DNA of 64,000 nucleotides, taken from contig OZ038453.1 of NCBI GenBank assembly GCA_964036195.1, positions 12,313,206 through 12,377,205 on the forward strand, read 5' to 3'. The notes under the pieces are model-generated. The model had not been told where the DNA came from and made no database searches. It saw only the letters and a list, made by a program, of their open reading frames with translations. The DNA is from Sphaerolaimus hirsutus (lineage: Eukaryota > Nematoda > Chromadorea > Monhysterida > Sphaerolaimidae). Position 1 is the stretch's first letter; each line of letters opens with the position of its first letter. This document shows positions 45,715 to 56,558 of the stretch, in pieces. A program made the position numbers and the translations under genes.

Positions 45715-45800
45715 CCGTATTTCCTCGAAATACCCCCAGGGGGTTTATTTTTTCAGAGTGAGAATTTTGAGGGGGTATTTCGATGGGGGGGTAATTATTT
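45715..45800. repeat. Truncated CTCGAAATACCCCC element
   Basis: TACCGTATTTCCTCGAAATA left end followed by GGGGGTATTTCGATGGGGG; the right end is missing. Confidence 0.65.
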
Positions 45801-46536
45801 TGCAAGACATTTTTTGAAATCCCAGTACTAAATTGTTGTTTGTAACATGCACAGACGTTGAAACATGCAACAAAAACAGCCATCTATAAGACTCCATAGA
45901 CTTATATAAACCCTGATCTAACATCTGATAAAAAATGGCTAAAGCCAACAAAAAGTGGACACTGCACCTAACCATGTGTATGCTTTTGAATGCACAAAAG
46001 TAATATATCATATACCATGCCATTTTCTGATTGAGCTATCAAAAGATGTATATCAAGGGAAATGTACACAAATGCTAATAATATAGGCTATCAACACAGC
46101 AAACTGCATCACAAGAAACAATTTCACCAAACTTTGCATGGCAGCGTGAGCTTTTTGTATCTTTAATGTTTGCAGCACTTTGACACAGCTCACGCTGCCA
46201 TGCAAAAGTTTGATGAAATTGTTTCTTGTGATGCAGTTTGCTGTGTTGATAGAGAAAGAGTGCAAAATTGCACTTGCCTCAGGCGGGAATCGAATAGGGT
46301 TGGGGAACCGAACCGAACCGAACCGAACCGAACCGAACCGAGAACCGAGCACTATTTTGGAACCGAGAACCGAGAACCGGAACCGAAAAAAATACCCGAA
46401 CCGGAACCGAGAACCGACACTTAGACCCGGAACCGAACAAAAGAACCGAAAGAACCGAAATTGTATACAATAATCCTATCAAAATGCAACATTTGCACCA
46501 TTGCGTTTTGGACATTTTCCTCCCACAGATGTACGG

Positions 46537-46972
46537 GCAAGGACGTATCCAGGGGGGGCTGCAGCCCCCCCTTCCCGGGCGAGACCTAAAAAAGTTGCTG
46601 AAAATGCAACTTTTAGTACAACTTTTGAAGGTGTAGTGAAAAAAGTTTGCGCGCAAGCGCGCATTTGTCCATCATACAGGGGTATTTTGAAAGAATCGGC
46701 CCTGTTTTAAACTCTTTTACTCTTTTAAATAGATGAGATGGCCGGGTTGTCGCTATATATGTATGTATATTTACATACATATAAGCGATTTTTGGCGCCA
46801 GCGCCCATGCCAATGGCGCCATGGCGTGGCGTCTTCGAATGGCGTCAGCGCAATGACGCCATTCCGCCACCACATAGGAAAAATTTTAGGGGGGGGGGAG
46901 GGGCTGAGCCCCCCTGTTCGCCGGGCTCCCTAAACAAGCAGCCCCCGCTCCAAAATCCTGGATACGTCCCTG
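46537..46972. mobile_element. GGACGTATCCAGG MITE, nested copy 1
   Basis: AGGACGTATCCAGGGGGG faces AATCCTGGATACGTCCCT. The interior has G/C-runs, GCGCGCAAGCGCGC and GGCGCCATGGCG words. Confidence 0.8.
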
Positions 46973-47186
46973 TGTATGGGTGATTGCATGTTACAAAAAA
47001 TGAAAAACGTCATTCAAATTCAAATTTTATGCGTTGCCTTGTCGCGGGCTAGCTTCGGCAGAATATACAGGGCACTTTGAAATGAGATTGAAACAGCTGC
47101 TTTGTTTGGATTTGCACATGGTTTCATGTATGATGTTTGCTACACTACAACTGTATGTTGTTTTTCCTTTATTCAGCTTATTCAAG

Positions 47187-47631
47187 GACGTAGCCAGGGG
47201 GGGGGGCGGGGGGGGCGGCCGCCCCCCCCCCCCCTTCCCGGGCCGGACCAAAAAATGTGCCAGAAATGGCACTTCCAGAACACGATTTTGTCGACAGTTT
47301 GAAAAAATTTTGCGCGCAAGCGCGCATTTTCCGTTCGCAACATATATTTCAGCTGATTGGTCTCCGCGGCCTCAAAGCCAGTGAAAATGGACACAATTCC
47401 TGTCCATGTGGCTGTATATGCCTGTAAAAAACAGACGTATACTGGTGTTTTGGCGCAAATGCCATCGCCAGTGGCGCCATGGCGTGGCGCCTATGTATGG
47501 CGCCACCGCCATGGCCCCATTCCCCTACTACAGGGGTAAAATTTTAGGGGGGGGGGGCGCCGCCCCCCCGTTCACCGGGCTCCGTATACAATCCGCCCCC
47601 CCCCGCTCAAAAATCCTGGCTACGTCCCTGA
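47187..47631. mobile_element. GGACGTAGCCAGG MITE, nested copy 2
   Basis: GGACGTAGCCAGGGGGG faces AATCCTGGCTACGTCCCT. Same layout as the copy at 46537, including the TTTGCGCGCAAGCGCGCATT phrase. Confidence 0.8.
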
Positions 47632-48165
47632 GCTTATTATTGCCTGATACCCGATCTTTTCATTACCCGATACCCGATTTTTTCATTACCCGGAACCGAA
47701 GTTTTTTAAAATTTGGAACCGAAAGAACCGAACCGGAACCGAACTTAAGAACCGAACCGAGAACCGGAACCGGAAATTTTTTGGAACCGAGAACCGAGAA
47801 CCGAACCGAAATTTTTTAGAACCGAGAACCGAGAACCGGAACCGAAAATTTTGAAATTCCCAACCCTAGAATCGAACCCACACCTCTCGTATAGAACACG
47901 AGTGCCCTAACCACTAGACTACAGAGGCGGCTGGGCTCTTCACTATTAGGGGCTGACATGCTGCGTCGGCAATGCCCTTAACACCTCGCGGTGTTGCGGA
48001 GATGTCATCCCTGACATCGTGCTGATGTAGGGGTAAGCAGCGGATCGCGGTCCGTGCTGTTTAAAAGACCGGTGTTCGGACCACACTCGGCCAGCCATGT
48101 GTGATGGTCAGGCGTCGTCGTATGATCCACGGTCGCGGCACCAGAAAGAGTGCAAAATTGCACTT

Positions 48166-48236
48166 GCCTCAGGCGGGAATCGAACCCACACCTCTCGTAT
48201 AGAACACGAGTGCCCTAACCACTAGACTACAGAGGC
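48166..48236 (-). tRNA. tRNA-Arg (TCT)-like gene or tRNA-derived repeat
   Basis: 71 bases fold as a cloverleaf: acceptor GCCTCTG/CTGAGGC with one T-T mismatch, D-arm GTCT/GGGC, anticodon stem CTCGT/ACGAG with loop GTTCTAT (anticodon TCT), T-arm GTGGG/CCCGC with TTCGATT. Because a second copy with the same flanks lies 300 bases away inside a repeat, it may be a tRNA-derived repeat rather than a working gene. Confidence 0.6.
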
Positions 48237-48574
48237 GGCTGGGCTCTTCACTATTAGGGGCTGACATGCTGCGTCGGCAATGCCCTTAACAATAGCCTAT
48301 ATTATTAGCATTTGTGTACATTTCCCTTGATATACATCTTTTGATAGCTCAATCAGAAAATGGCATGGTATATGATATATTACTTTTGTGCATTCAAAAG
48401 CATACACATGGTTAGGTGCAGTGTCCACTTTTTGTTGGCTTTAGCCATTTTTTATCAGATATACTTCTTTTTGAGGGCCACAGGCCCAAAAGTTTATAAG
48501 TTATTGCAAATCAAGCAAATGCCAAATGTGGCAGTGAGCAATACAATCTATTATCAAGAAGAAGCCAAATACTA

Positions 48575-49625
48575 AGATTCAAAAGATTTTCAACCTGACA
48601 TTTAGAACCTGAAAGTTATCACTTGACATTTATGGCTTGAAATTACCCACTTGACAATAACTTGACATAAACCACTTGACATTTATGACTGAATGGCATC
48701 ACTTGATATTTATGACTTGACATGAACTGCTTGCCATTTTTTCACCTGATAGTTTTCACTTGACATAAACAACTTGACAGGTATCACCTGAAAATTGTTA
48801 CTTGACATATTACTTGACATTTGACATGACATTATCACTTGACATTAAACTTGACATTTCACTTGAAATTTATCACTTGACATTAAACTTGACATTTGAC
48901 ATGACATTTATCACTTGACAGACTTGCATTCACCTTGACATTTATCATTTATCACTGTATATTCACCTAGACTTGACTTGACTTTAGACTTGACATTTAA
49001 AACTTGACATTTGACTTGATATTTGATCACTTGACATTAAACTTTACATTTGACTTGACATCTCTCACTTGAAATTTGACTTGACATTTATCACTTGAAA
49101 TTTGACTTGACATATGACTTGATATTTGACTTGACATTTATGAGTTGACATTAAACTTGACATTTCACTTGAAATTTGTCACTTGACATTTTACATGACA
49201 TTTGACATTACATTTCACTTGAAATTTATCACTTAACATTTGACTTGACATTTGACATGACATTTATCACTTGACATTAAACTTGACATTTCAATTGAAA
49301 TTTATCAGTTGACATTTGACTTGAAAGTTATCACTCGAAATTTGACTTGATACTTTATCACTTGATATTTTATAACTATCTATCACTTGACATTTATCAA
49401 TTGACATTTCACTTGAAATTTATCACTTGACAATTATCACTTGACATTTCACTTGAAATCTACCACTTGACATTTATCACTTGATATTTGACTTGATATT
49501 TTATCACTTAATATTTTATCACTAGACATCTATCACTTGACATTTATCACTTGACATTTGACTTGACATTTATAACTTGACATTTGACTTGACATCAACC
49601 ACTAGACATTTATGACCTGATAGTA
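48575..49625. repeat. Degenerate CACTTGACATTTAT array
   Basis: About 1.05 kb of ACTTGACATTT units of 11-17 bp with variable spacers. No coding or palindromic structure; the units all point the same way. Confidence 0.9.
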
Positions 49626-50340
49626 ATCAGCATGCAAGGTCACATGCTCAGTATCACATGAAGCAGTAGGCATGTTTGCGCATTTTACACAAAATAAGCA
49701 AACTTAAATAACTTTTGTAAATCTGTACCAAAATTGCCAAAAATTGGCTCATTTGAAAGCTCTAGTCATGGCACACATCAACAAATTTTTTTTATTGCCC
49801 CATTTGTATTCAAATTTTAAATTTATTGAGGTTTGAAAATTTCAAACAGATACCGTACCAAAGTGGGCGGAGCCTGTGAAAAAAATTCCGAAAATAAGAA
49901 ATGGCATCATATTCTCTTTCAAATGAGCCATCAACCATGAAAATCGGTCGTGTTTCAAGGAAGTTATTGCAGTTTGAAGATTTTCGGGAGAACAAGAACA
50001 ACAACAACAACAACAACAACAACAAGAACACTACTTAAAAAAGAAAATGCGTAATAACTTCCTCCGAACTCAACCGTTGGATCTGAAAATTTGCATGGTG
50101 GTACTTTTCGACACGGGCTTTTTAATGGTGCAGTCGGTTCTGCACTAGCGCATTGCGTTCCGAAGTTATTGCGATTTTAAATTTGCGATTTCCGCATTTT
50201 GGTGTGTCTGACCATATTATGGGTGGGTCGCTTGCGCCCTCCCTCGGCAGCGAGGGATGGCGCTGGCGCGCCCACCCGATAACACAGTCATTGTTTTTAA
50301 CGTGTATTCTGCGTTTCCCGGATCAAACTGTAGCTTTTGT
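49626..50340. other. Spacer between arrays
   Basis: A (CAA)n run lies at about 49998-50025. The sequence resembles decayed transposon DNA but I cannot assign it. No gene seen. Confidence 0.35.
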
Positions 50341-50956
50341 CATTTACGTCCTCCATACACTATATTTAAGGGGGGGGGGGGTATTTCGAGGGGGCAGGGG
50401 TCTCGAATGGGGGGGGGTTACCCCCCCCAAACCGCCCAGCTATCTATCTATCCCGGTGGCCGCTCTGCTGTCTATCTATCCCGGAGGCAAAATTTTGGGC
50501 TACTATTTACCCCCTAACCCCCCCCCCCCCCCAAATCGCCCAGCTATCTACCTATCTGGAGCGATTTTTCAGAACCTATCCCCCCAATTTTCGCTCAAAA
50601 TCGCTGTTTTTCATACCTATATATAGATTTTCACCTCCAAAATCACTAGTTCATGTGTCTAACTGCCTATTTTCAGCTATTTTAAGTACTATATGCTCTT
50701 GTATACTCATTTTGAGCTATTTTACACCTACTTTTAGCGATTTTTCTCCCTTTTCCTCCTTCTATGCCCCGAAAAAGCCCTATATATCGAACCACCACAA
50801 CCCCCCCCAGAAAATTTTTCAGCTTTCTATCCCTCCGTAGGAGCGATTTGCTATCTATCCAACCACTCAGAGGGTCAAAATTCAAGATACCCCTGCGAGG
50901 GGGGGGGTTATAAGTTCATAGTGTCCATTTTGAAGGGGGTTTCGAGGAAATACAGT
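50341..50956. mobile_element. CTCGAAATACCCC element interrupted by a hAT MITE
   Basis: GGGGGGTATTTCGAGGGGG runs into the insertion at 50395 and resumes at 50896 to the inverted end TTCGAGGAAATACAGTA. Confidence 0.7.
50395..50895. mobile_element. hAT-like MITE, CAGGGGT family, copy 3
   Basis: CAGGGGTCTCGAATGG and ATACCCCTG ends with a perfect 8-bp duplication CGAGGGGG (50387-50394 and 50896-50903), inserted inside a CTCGAAATACCCC element. Confidence 0.92.
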
Positions 50957-51032
50957 ATATTGTGTTTATACATAACATTTGATATTGTTGTAAATGCAAA
51001 GATGTCCCATGCATTTATATAAACTTTTTGTA

Positions 51033-51649
51033 AAGTCGGCGGACATTTCACCCTACAAAATCGGAGAGTTAGAATTCGCTCGCGAATAGAGCGAACACAA
51101 AACTTGGGTCCCACCCGGACGCTCGGAATTGAAAAAGAAAAAAATATTAAAAGAGAAATGGACGCTTCGCCGTGTCCGTGCGTGCACGCCGCCCGTTTCA
51201 ACGTTTCGTTTCAACGGTGTCCGTTGGAAGCGAAAAAATTTGACTGTTTAAATGACCCTTTTACCGTTTTTTTAATTTTTCATTTGTTGGCTCCGTTCCA
51301 ATGGAAGAGTCCACATATGAGAACTTGGCAGCCAGCCAAAATTGCGAAATCCGCTATAAATGTGAATAAAAAAGGCTAACACTAACTATATAACCATGTA
51401 ATAAACAAAAATAGCGATTATAAAGGTGGAAATTGGCAAAGTGGAGCAACTTTTAACGATTTTTGGCTAACTTTGACTTTTCACTCGCATTTATATAATA
51501 CGCAACTGGAAATTGGGATAAGAGCCAAGTTTTCATATGTGACCCGATCCATTCCAATCATTAAAATATTGCGTCACAATAATGACGACATGCACTCTCC
51601 ACTGGAGAGACTGACGCAAATGTTTGTAGGGCGATACGTCTGCCGACTT
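51033..51649. mobile_element. Tc1/mariner-like MITE, AAGTCGG family, copy 2
   Basis: Inverted relative of 23905-24505, AAGTCGGCGGACATTTCACC to CGTCTGCCGACTT, with TA on both sides (51031-51032 and 51650-51651). 617 bp. Confidence 0.9.
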
Positions 51650-51840
51650 TATGTATTGTGTAAAAGCATTTGAATATGTATTGGTTTGCAGCTAATGTTC
51701 GATAGTATTTTATTGATTTCTATGCTTCAATTATGGATTCTCTATCCCAGTTATGGATTTGTGTAACAAATTAGACCCCGATCATGCAATAAATGGCTCA
51801 TGCAACTCTCAACAAAAGGAACAATGCATGAGTCATCATC

Positions 51841-51913
51841 TCCCGGTTAGCTCAGTCGGTAGAGCGTTGGACTCTTAATCCAACGGTCGTGGGTTCGAGC
51901 CCCACATCGGGAG
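51841..51913 (+). tRNA. tRNA-Lys (CTT)
   Basis: Identical in its cloverleaf to the copy at 45562-45634 but on the + strand. Shared flanks (GGAACAATGCATGAGTCATC upstream, TTGC-TCTTTTTGCAC downstream) show that the two loci are inverted duplicates. Confidence 0.96.
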
Positions 51914-51947
51914 TTGCCTCTTTTTGCACTCGGTTGCTAGGGTAAGC

Positions 51948-52775
51948 ATACCGTATTTATTCTACTAGAAGAGCGCGGTTCTATTTTTGCGTCAACTTTT
52001 TGCCTGCCGTTCTATTGGTGGTTGCATTCTATTTTTTCATCTATTTTTCCTATGTATGTAGGTAAACATACGTATGTAAACACTTTACTAAAACGCAAAA
52101 CTGTAATCTTTACGGCGTTGACTTCCGCATCGCAAGACTACGCCATCAGTCATTTGTGCTACCCTAATGTTTTTATCGTTATTGTAAAATCTTTAAAATT
52201 GATCTCGGCTCAACCGTATCAAACAAAGTTTGTATCACTTTTCATCATTATTGCGTCTCAAATTGCGCCAAGGGCACTGGTACTTCTGCATCAATCATTA
52301 TGGCAATGCCTAAACAACGTGAATTTTCTTATCATGTAGATTAGACTTACTCTCTATTTCTGTTGACTGACTAGCGTTGGGAATAAGTCATAGCGCGTGT
52401 ACATACCATTCTAGTAGCAGAGCGCCGTTCTATTTTTGTCAACTTTACCTGGCATTCTGTTGGAGGTGCTGTTGTATTGGAGGCTGCCATTCAATTTTTT
52501 GTCATCAATCTTTCTCACACATTTTTCATTTGAACACAGTATTTTTAATGAAACATGAGCAACATTTTAATATGACAGCAGTAATTCTAACAAAACCAAA
52601 TGCAAAAACAATCTCTGAACCATAGTTCTGAAAACCTATATATGATGTTCTCACCACCCATTTTTCAAATATTTCTGTGTTTTGGCACTCTGCTACCTGC
52701 AATTATATTGGAGGTGCTGTTCAATTGGAGGTGTCATTATTTTAAAGGTATGCCAATCTATTAGAAGAAATATGG
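51948..52775. repeat. GTTCTATTGG-word elements
   Basis: TACCGTATTTATTCTACTAG begins one copy near 51948. GCCGTTCTATT and GGAGGTGCTGTT words recur at 52420-52500 and 52695-52775, where CTATTAGAAGAAATATGGTA closes the set. The middle holds a 105-codon frame without support. Confidence 0.6.
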
Positions 52776-53009
52776 TAAATGATTTTTTTACACTTCCATA
52801 AAAATGGACATTTATGTTGGCAGTCCTGCTGTCAGTGAGCAATCATGGAAAAAAAACACTTTTTAGAATGGCAGCTTAGACATAAACAGCACTTTTTTAA
52901 TGTTTTGCATATGGCATTTCCTTGAGTTTGACTCTAAAGCCCTTAGCTCTTTAATTATTCTGATATCATTGCACCATTTAAGCCCTGTCACATCACCATA
53001 AATAGTACT

Positions 53010-53367
53010 ACTGTATTTCCTCGAATCCCCCTTGAATTACCCCCTGGAAATACCACCAGGTATTTTCGAACTGGGGAAAAATACCTCCATCTGGAATTAG
53101 GTACATCATGTATGCAATGTACATGATGTATATATTGCTGGCAGTTTGCATTAAAGCTACAAATACTAGTTTGTGTAGCAATGCACATTGATATGTCCAA
53201 ATTTACCCTATTTGGACACATTGATTGATGGTTTGGGTGTAAATATAAAGCATACTCTTTACTATGAATTTCATGAAAATTTCTGATGAATAAGCTCAAA
53301 AAATACCCCTCAATATTTCCACTCTGAAAAATAAACCCCCTGGGGGTATTTTGAGGATATAAGGTAC
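53010..53367. repeat. CTCGAA-type element, decayed
   Basis: TACTGTATTTCCTCGAATCC and GGGGGTATTTTGAGGATATA ends; it includes the GTACATCATGTATGCAATGT core seen near 19950-20310 and 21990. Confidence 0.65.
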
Positions 53368-53640
53368 ATGTCATGCAAATTGCTTCAAGTACCCTCATAT
53401 TATGTGACATGTCATATCATCATTTACCTGTGTGAAAAGTAATTTGACATGGAACATCCACATTCCACTCATTTGAAAAGCCACATAAATTTTCCCATCA
53501 CTATATTGTTCAGATTGCAGACTGACTCTAGGCAGAGCAAGGTCCCGTTTCATCTTGAATCTGTCCAACAAACAGTGGAAAATTACACAACTGCCTGAGC
53601 CCTCCCGCTGATGTGATGTTTTTTTGCATCAAGTGTATGT

Positions 53641-53852
53641 AATGGCGCTGCGCACACGAGTTTCTTGCCAGATTTTGGTAAACTCAAAAATCGGCTTTGA
53701 ACGGGTTCAAGTTTAATAGAATGAGGTGTATGTCGACTGCAGTTGACGGGGGTTACGAATAACTCATTCCAGTGAACTCAAATGCGTTCAAAGCCTATTT
53801 ATGAGTTTACGAAAATCTGACAGTTAACTAGTGTGCGCACGCGCATTACATA
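53641..53852. mobile_element. GCGCACACGAGTTT inverted-repeat element
   Basis: AATGGCGCTGCGCACACGAG faces AGTGTGCGCACGCGCATT, with inner inverted GGTAAACTCA/TGAGTTTACG. A relative lies at about 56125-56330. Confidence 0.7.
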
Positions 53853-54840
53853 AAATACCGCGGCCAAAAGTTACCATGTCTTGTGTACCGATCAGATACT
53901 TTCTGTCAACTTGAATCTTTGCAGGTTTAAGTTTGCACGCACACAAGAGAAAACAATGTGTACAGTGCAGAGAAAGTATTTAGATGCACAAAAGTCATAA
54001 AAATATCGCGTTGCGGTGTTTTACATGCATCACATAGGTAAACCTCTCGAATTATTCTCCCTTTATTTGTTGTGTTTCCATCACAAGTACAAATATGGGC
54101 AAACTATAAACTTTGGTTATTGATAAAGTTCACTTATCAGTTATTTAAGCTAAATAGGTGTCCTTTTCTAGTCCGATAGCGAGTCTAAATATTTGCATAC
54201 ACAGTACAACACAAATTGTCGACTAGTTTTTGACCTGTAAGTTCTCAAATCACGCCTTTGCAGAAAAAAATCGGTGTTTTTTTCAATGTTTTGAAGTCTA
54301 ATTTTTATGGGCGGCTTCCGCATAGATAAAATCCCTCTTGAATCGGAAAATAAAAAAACCCGTTATAATATTTACATACGCTGTAGTGTAACGATATAAT
54401 GTAACTGCACTGGATGGATATAATGCTATTCGATGAATGCTACCATACTTTGATGAATAAGGTTATGTGAAAAATTGTGCACCAAATTCACCAAAGTGGA
54501 AGCAATGTGATCTGATAAGAAAACTTTTATATATAAGTTCGCTTATTCAGATGGGATATGGTAGATTTCATTGTAGGTGTAACTGTATGCACATTTTCAT
54601 TGCACCCTTTTATCTGTCTCTCAGCACAGACGCTTACCTAAATAAAAGCTTAAAGCACTGCCTCTACCCTGAAATTCTTGTTTTGGCATTTCTCATTTCT
54701 TCACATGATAGTAAATACACATCCAGATTTCGCTGGGCTGGCACAGACATTCACTTGTCAGAATTAGCAGCGAACCCCGGGTGAAAAATGTGCTGAAAAG
54801 TGCCCGCTTTGGAATTTAGCTAAGTATTGAACTAGCCATG
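53853..54840. other. AT-rich spacer, no feature seen
   Basis: The longest frame (54467-54784) is AT-rich and lacks any recognisable motif, so I do not call it. Confidence 0.35.
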
Positions 54841-54844
54841 GCTG

Positions 54845-55029
54845 CGAAAATATAGCGCCGTGAAGCGTGTGGAAGCGGTTTTCGTGAAGACACTTCAACA
54901 CGCTTCACGAGAATTGAGGGGAAGTGTCCTCACACACTTCACCTATCATCACGACGGACAAAATTGTGAAGCGCACTTCACGGACAACCGATGCATACTG
55001 TGCACGGTTTGTGAAGGGCCGTGAAGCGT
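54845..55029. repeat. GTGAAGCG-word element
   Basis: GCCGTGAAGCGTG, CTTCACGAG, GTGAAGCGCACTTCACGG words on both strands. It directly abuts the palindromic element at 55030. Confidence 0.65.
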
Positions 55030-55202
55030 CTGGTGCCAATCCCAGACCCTGTACAATGCCCTGTAAAATGTAAAATGTCATGCAAAGTTTCAAAAGTCAT
55101 GGAAAATGTGTTTCGATTTTGCAGATCATTTTACGTGACTTTTGACACTTTGCATGACATTTTACATTTTACACGGCATTGTACAGGGTTTGGGACTGCC
55201 CC
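55030..55202. mobile_element. Palindromic introner-like element, copy 3
   Basis: + strand CTGGTGCCAATCCCAGACCC ... GGGTTTGGGACTGCCCC, same arms and inner TTTTGACACTTTGCATGACA as the copies at 16180 and 19325. CCAG lies at both ends on the - strand. On that strand the flank reads open into ...CTCCAG and out again, but no convincing exons were recognised. Confidence 0.8.
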
Positions 55203-55328
55203 CTGGAGGCACAGCGACGTGTCTTCTTCACTGTACTTCTGTGTGCTTATCACACACACATTTTTTGCTGTGTATGTAGGTATGCATATTTTTTAACCTG
55301 CGGCTTGCCAACTCCCCTGTGTTGCGGC

Positions 55329-55421
55329 TAGTGATGGAAAAGCGCCAGGAAAAATGGCTTTAGGCGCCAGATGGCGAAACAGAAAAGGGCGCCAAGCGCC
55401 AATGGCGCCATTCCATCACTA
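55329..55421. mobile_element. 93-bp GGCGCC hAT-like MITE
   Basis: TAGTGATGGAAAAGCGCC and GGCGCCATTCCATCACTA ends with a perfect 8-bp duplication GTTGCGGC (55321-55328 and 55422-55429). One of the smallest complete elements here and a clean proof that this family is hAT-like. Confidence 0.94.
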
Positions 55422-55770
55422 GTTGCGGCATACCAAATCCCCGGCAAATAATTTTTGGCGTGTCATTTTAATAACACGAAAACAACGTTATTTAGTCCCA
55501 CCTAATTAGATTGCCAACAACAAAAAACACTAAAGTATTTTACCTTATCATTTTTATATTCCCAGCGTTTCATGGAAACCATGTGCATGGATATTGATGT
55601 AGGTATTATATTTAGAATATATTAAATGCAATACACAGCAGTGGATATGCATGTGCACGCATTAGGTAAATTACAAAATACAACTGAGTAAATGTTCAAA
55701 TGTTTAGTTTCACAGCTGTTGTTTTGCACACGCAGAACTAGGCATTTAGTTAATTGAATAGTCTCATCTA

Positions 55771-56053
55771 CCGTATTTCCTCGAAATACCCCCCCCCTCG
55801 CGAGACCACTATGAAACAATCTAAGTACTAATATTAGTCTACAGGATACATGTATACATAGTATACATGTCAGTGATTGATGCATCGTTCTACCCCAGCG
55901 CACATCACAAACAACGATTTTGTACTAGGATTTGAAAATATTTCTGGCGAAATAATCACCTCTCCCCTCGAAATACCCCCCTCGTTTCCCCCCCCCTCTC
56001 GGGAGCACTATGAAACAATCACCCCCCGGGGGGTATTTCGAGGAAATACGGTA
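55771..56053. mobile_element. CTCGAAATACCCC element, 283 bp
   Basis: TACCGTATTTCCTCGAAATA and inverted GAGGAAATACGGTA ends; arms share GACCACTATGAAACAATC with 30303-30778. Confidence 0.82.
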
Positions 56054-56124
56054 TACATATCGTTTTTTATTTTTTTTGGCAACCCAGTCACGTTCACGTG
56101 TTCAAGCCAATACGTTTGATGTCT

Positions 56125-56330
56125 ATGTGACCACGCGCAGTAAATTACACCATTCAAAAGTTGGGAAACTCGAAAATGTGTTTTGAACACATTTGAGTTT
56201 ACCACAATGAGGAATCTGTCAACTACTGTTGACGGCGATCGAACGTAATTCAATCTGGTAAACTCAAATGTGTTCAAAATGAAGTTATGAGTTTCCCAAC
56301 TTTCGATGGTGTACTAGCGCCTTTACGCTT
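56125..56330. mobile_element. GGGAAACTC inverted-repeat element
   Basis: TTGGGAAACTCGAAAATGTG faces CATTTTGAAGTTATGAGTTTCCCAAC approximately, with inner inverted TGTGTTCAAAA/TGAACACATTTGAG. Confidence 0.65.
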
Positions 56331-56381
56331 TAATTCCAGATTTTCTACAGCAGTTGTTTTCGTGTTTGCAACGGTGCCGAG

Positions 56382-56558
56382 GGGGCAGTCCCAGACCCTG
56401 TAAAATGTCAAATGTCGTGCAAAGTGTCAAAAGTCACGTAAAATGCCCTGCAAAATGGCTATTAGATTCCCGGCGAATTTTGCAGGGCATTTTACGTGAC
56501 TTTTGACACTTTGCATGACATTGGACATTTTACAGGGTCTGGCTGGGATTGGCACCAG
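56382..56558 (+). mobile_element. Palindromic introner-like element, copy 4
   Basis: + strand CGAG|GGGGCAGTCCCAGACCC ... GGGATTGGCACCAG|TTCGG, arms pairing over almost the whole 177 bp. Left of it is a possible tiny exon preceded by TTTCTACAG; right is TTCGG|GTAAAA. It lies about 670 bases upstream of glutamine synthetase. Confidence 0.8.

Larger units (their letters stand above)
46295..47868. mobile_element. hAT-like AACCG-word element, 1.57 kb
   Basis: TAGGGTTGGGGAACCGAACC and AAATTCCCAACCCTA ends with a perfect 8-bp duplication GAATCGAA (46287-46294 and 47869-47876). Margins are AACCGAACCG and GAACCGAGAACCGG words. Two copies of another MITE are nested inside. The uninterrupted target is preserved at 48144-48236. 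Confidence 0.95.
46276..47928 (-). pseudogene. tRNA-Arg-like copy split by a hAT element
   Basis: The 5' 60 bases are at 47869-47928 and the 3' end at 46276-46294, separated by the element at 46295-47868. Apart from the 8-bp duplication the two parts join into the same sequence as 48166-48236. Confidence 0.75.
45923..48460. mobile_element. Composite region bounded by 169-bp inverted arms
   Basis: 45923-46091 and 48292-48460 are inverted copies (ATCTGATAAAAAATGGC ... AATATAGGCTAT). Directly inside the left arm is a second near-perfect palindrome, 46089-46152 with 46187-46251. Between the arms lie two tRNA-Arg-like copies, one split by a hAT element, and about 180 bp of unique sequence (47984-48150). 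It may be one large element that carries tRNA-like sequence. Confidence 0.65.

Noticed and set aside
46279-47394. Several 70-130 codon frames in the AACCG element
   Set aside because: They read through word repeats and G/C-runs of nested MITEs on both strands.
47984-48150. Possible small structured RNA between the tRNA-Arg-like copies
   Set aside because: Balanced composition is suggestive, but no known RNA consensus or promoter is recognisable and it sits inside a repeat.
49810-50031. Leu-rich - strand frame
   Set aside because: The leucine run is the complement of a (CAA)n microsatellite.
54467-54784. 105-codon + strand frame
   Set aside because: AT-rich codons, no motif, no splice context, no support beyond length.
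54845-55029. GTGAAGCG words as a regulatory array
   Set aside because: They look like the filling of another word-type element; nothing ties them to a promoter.
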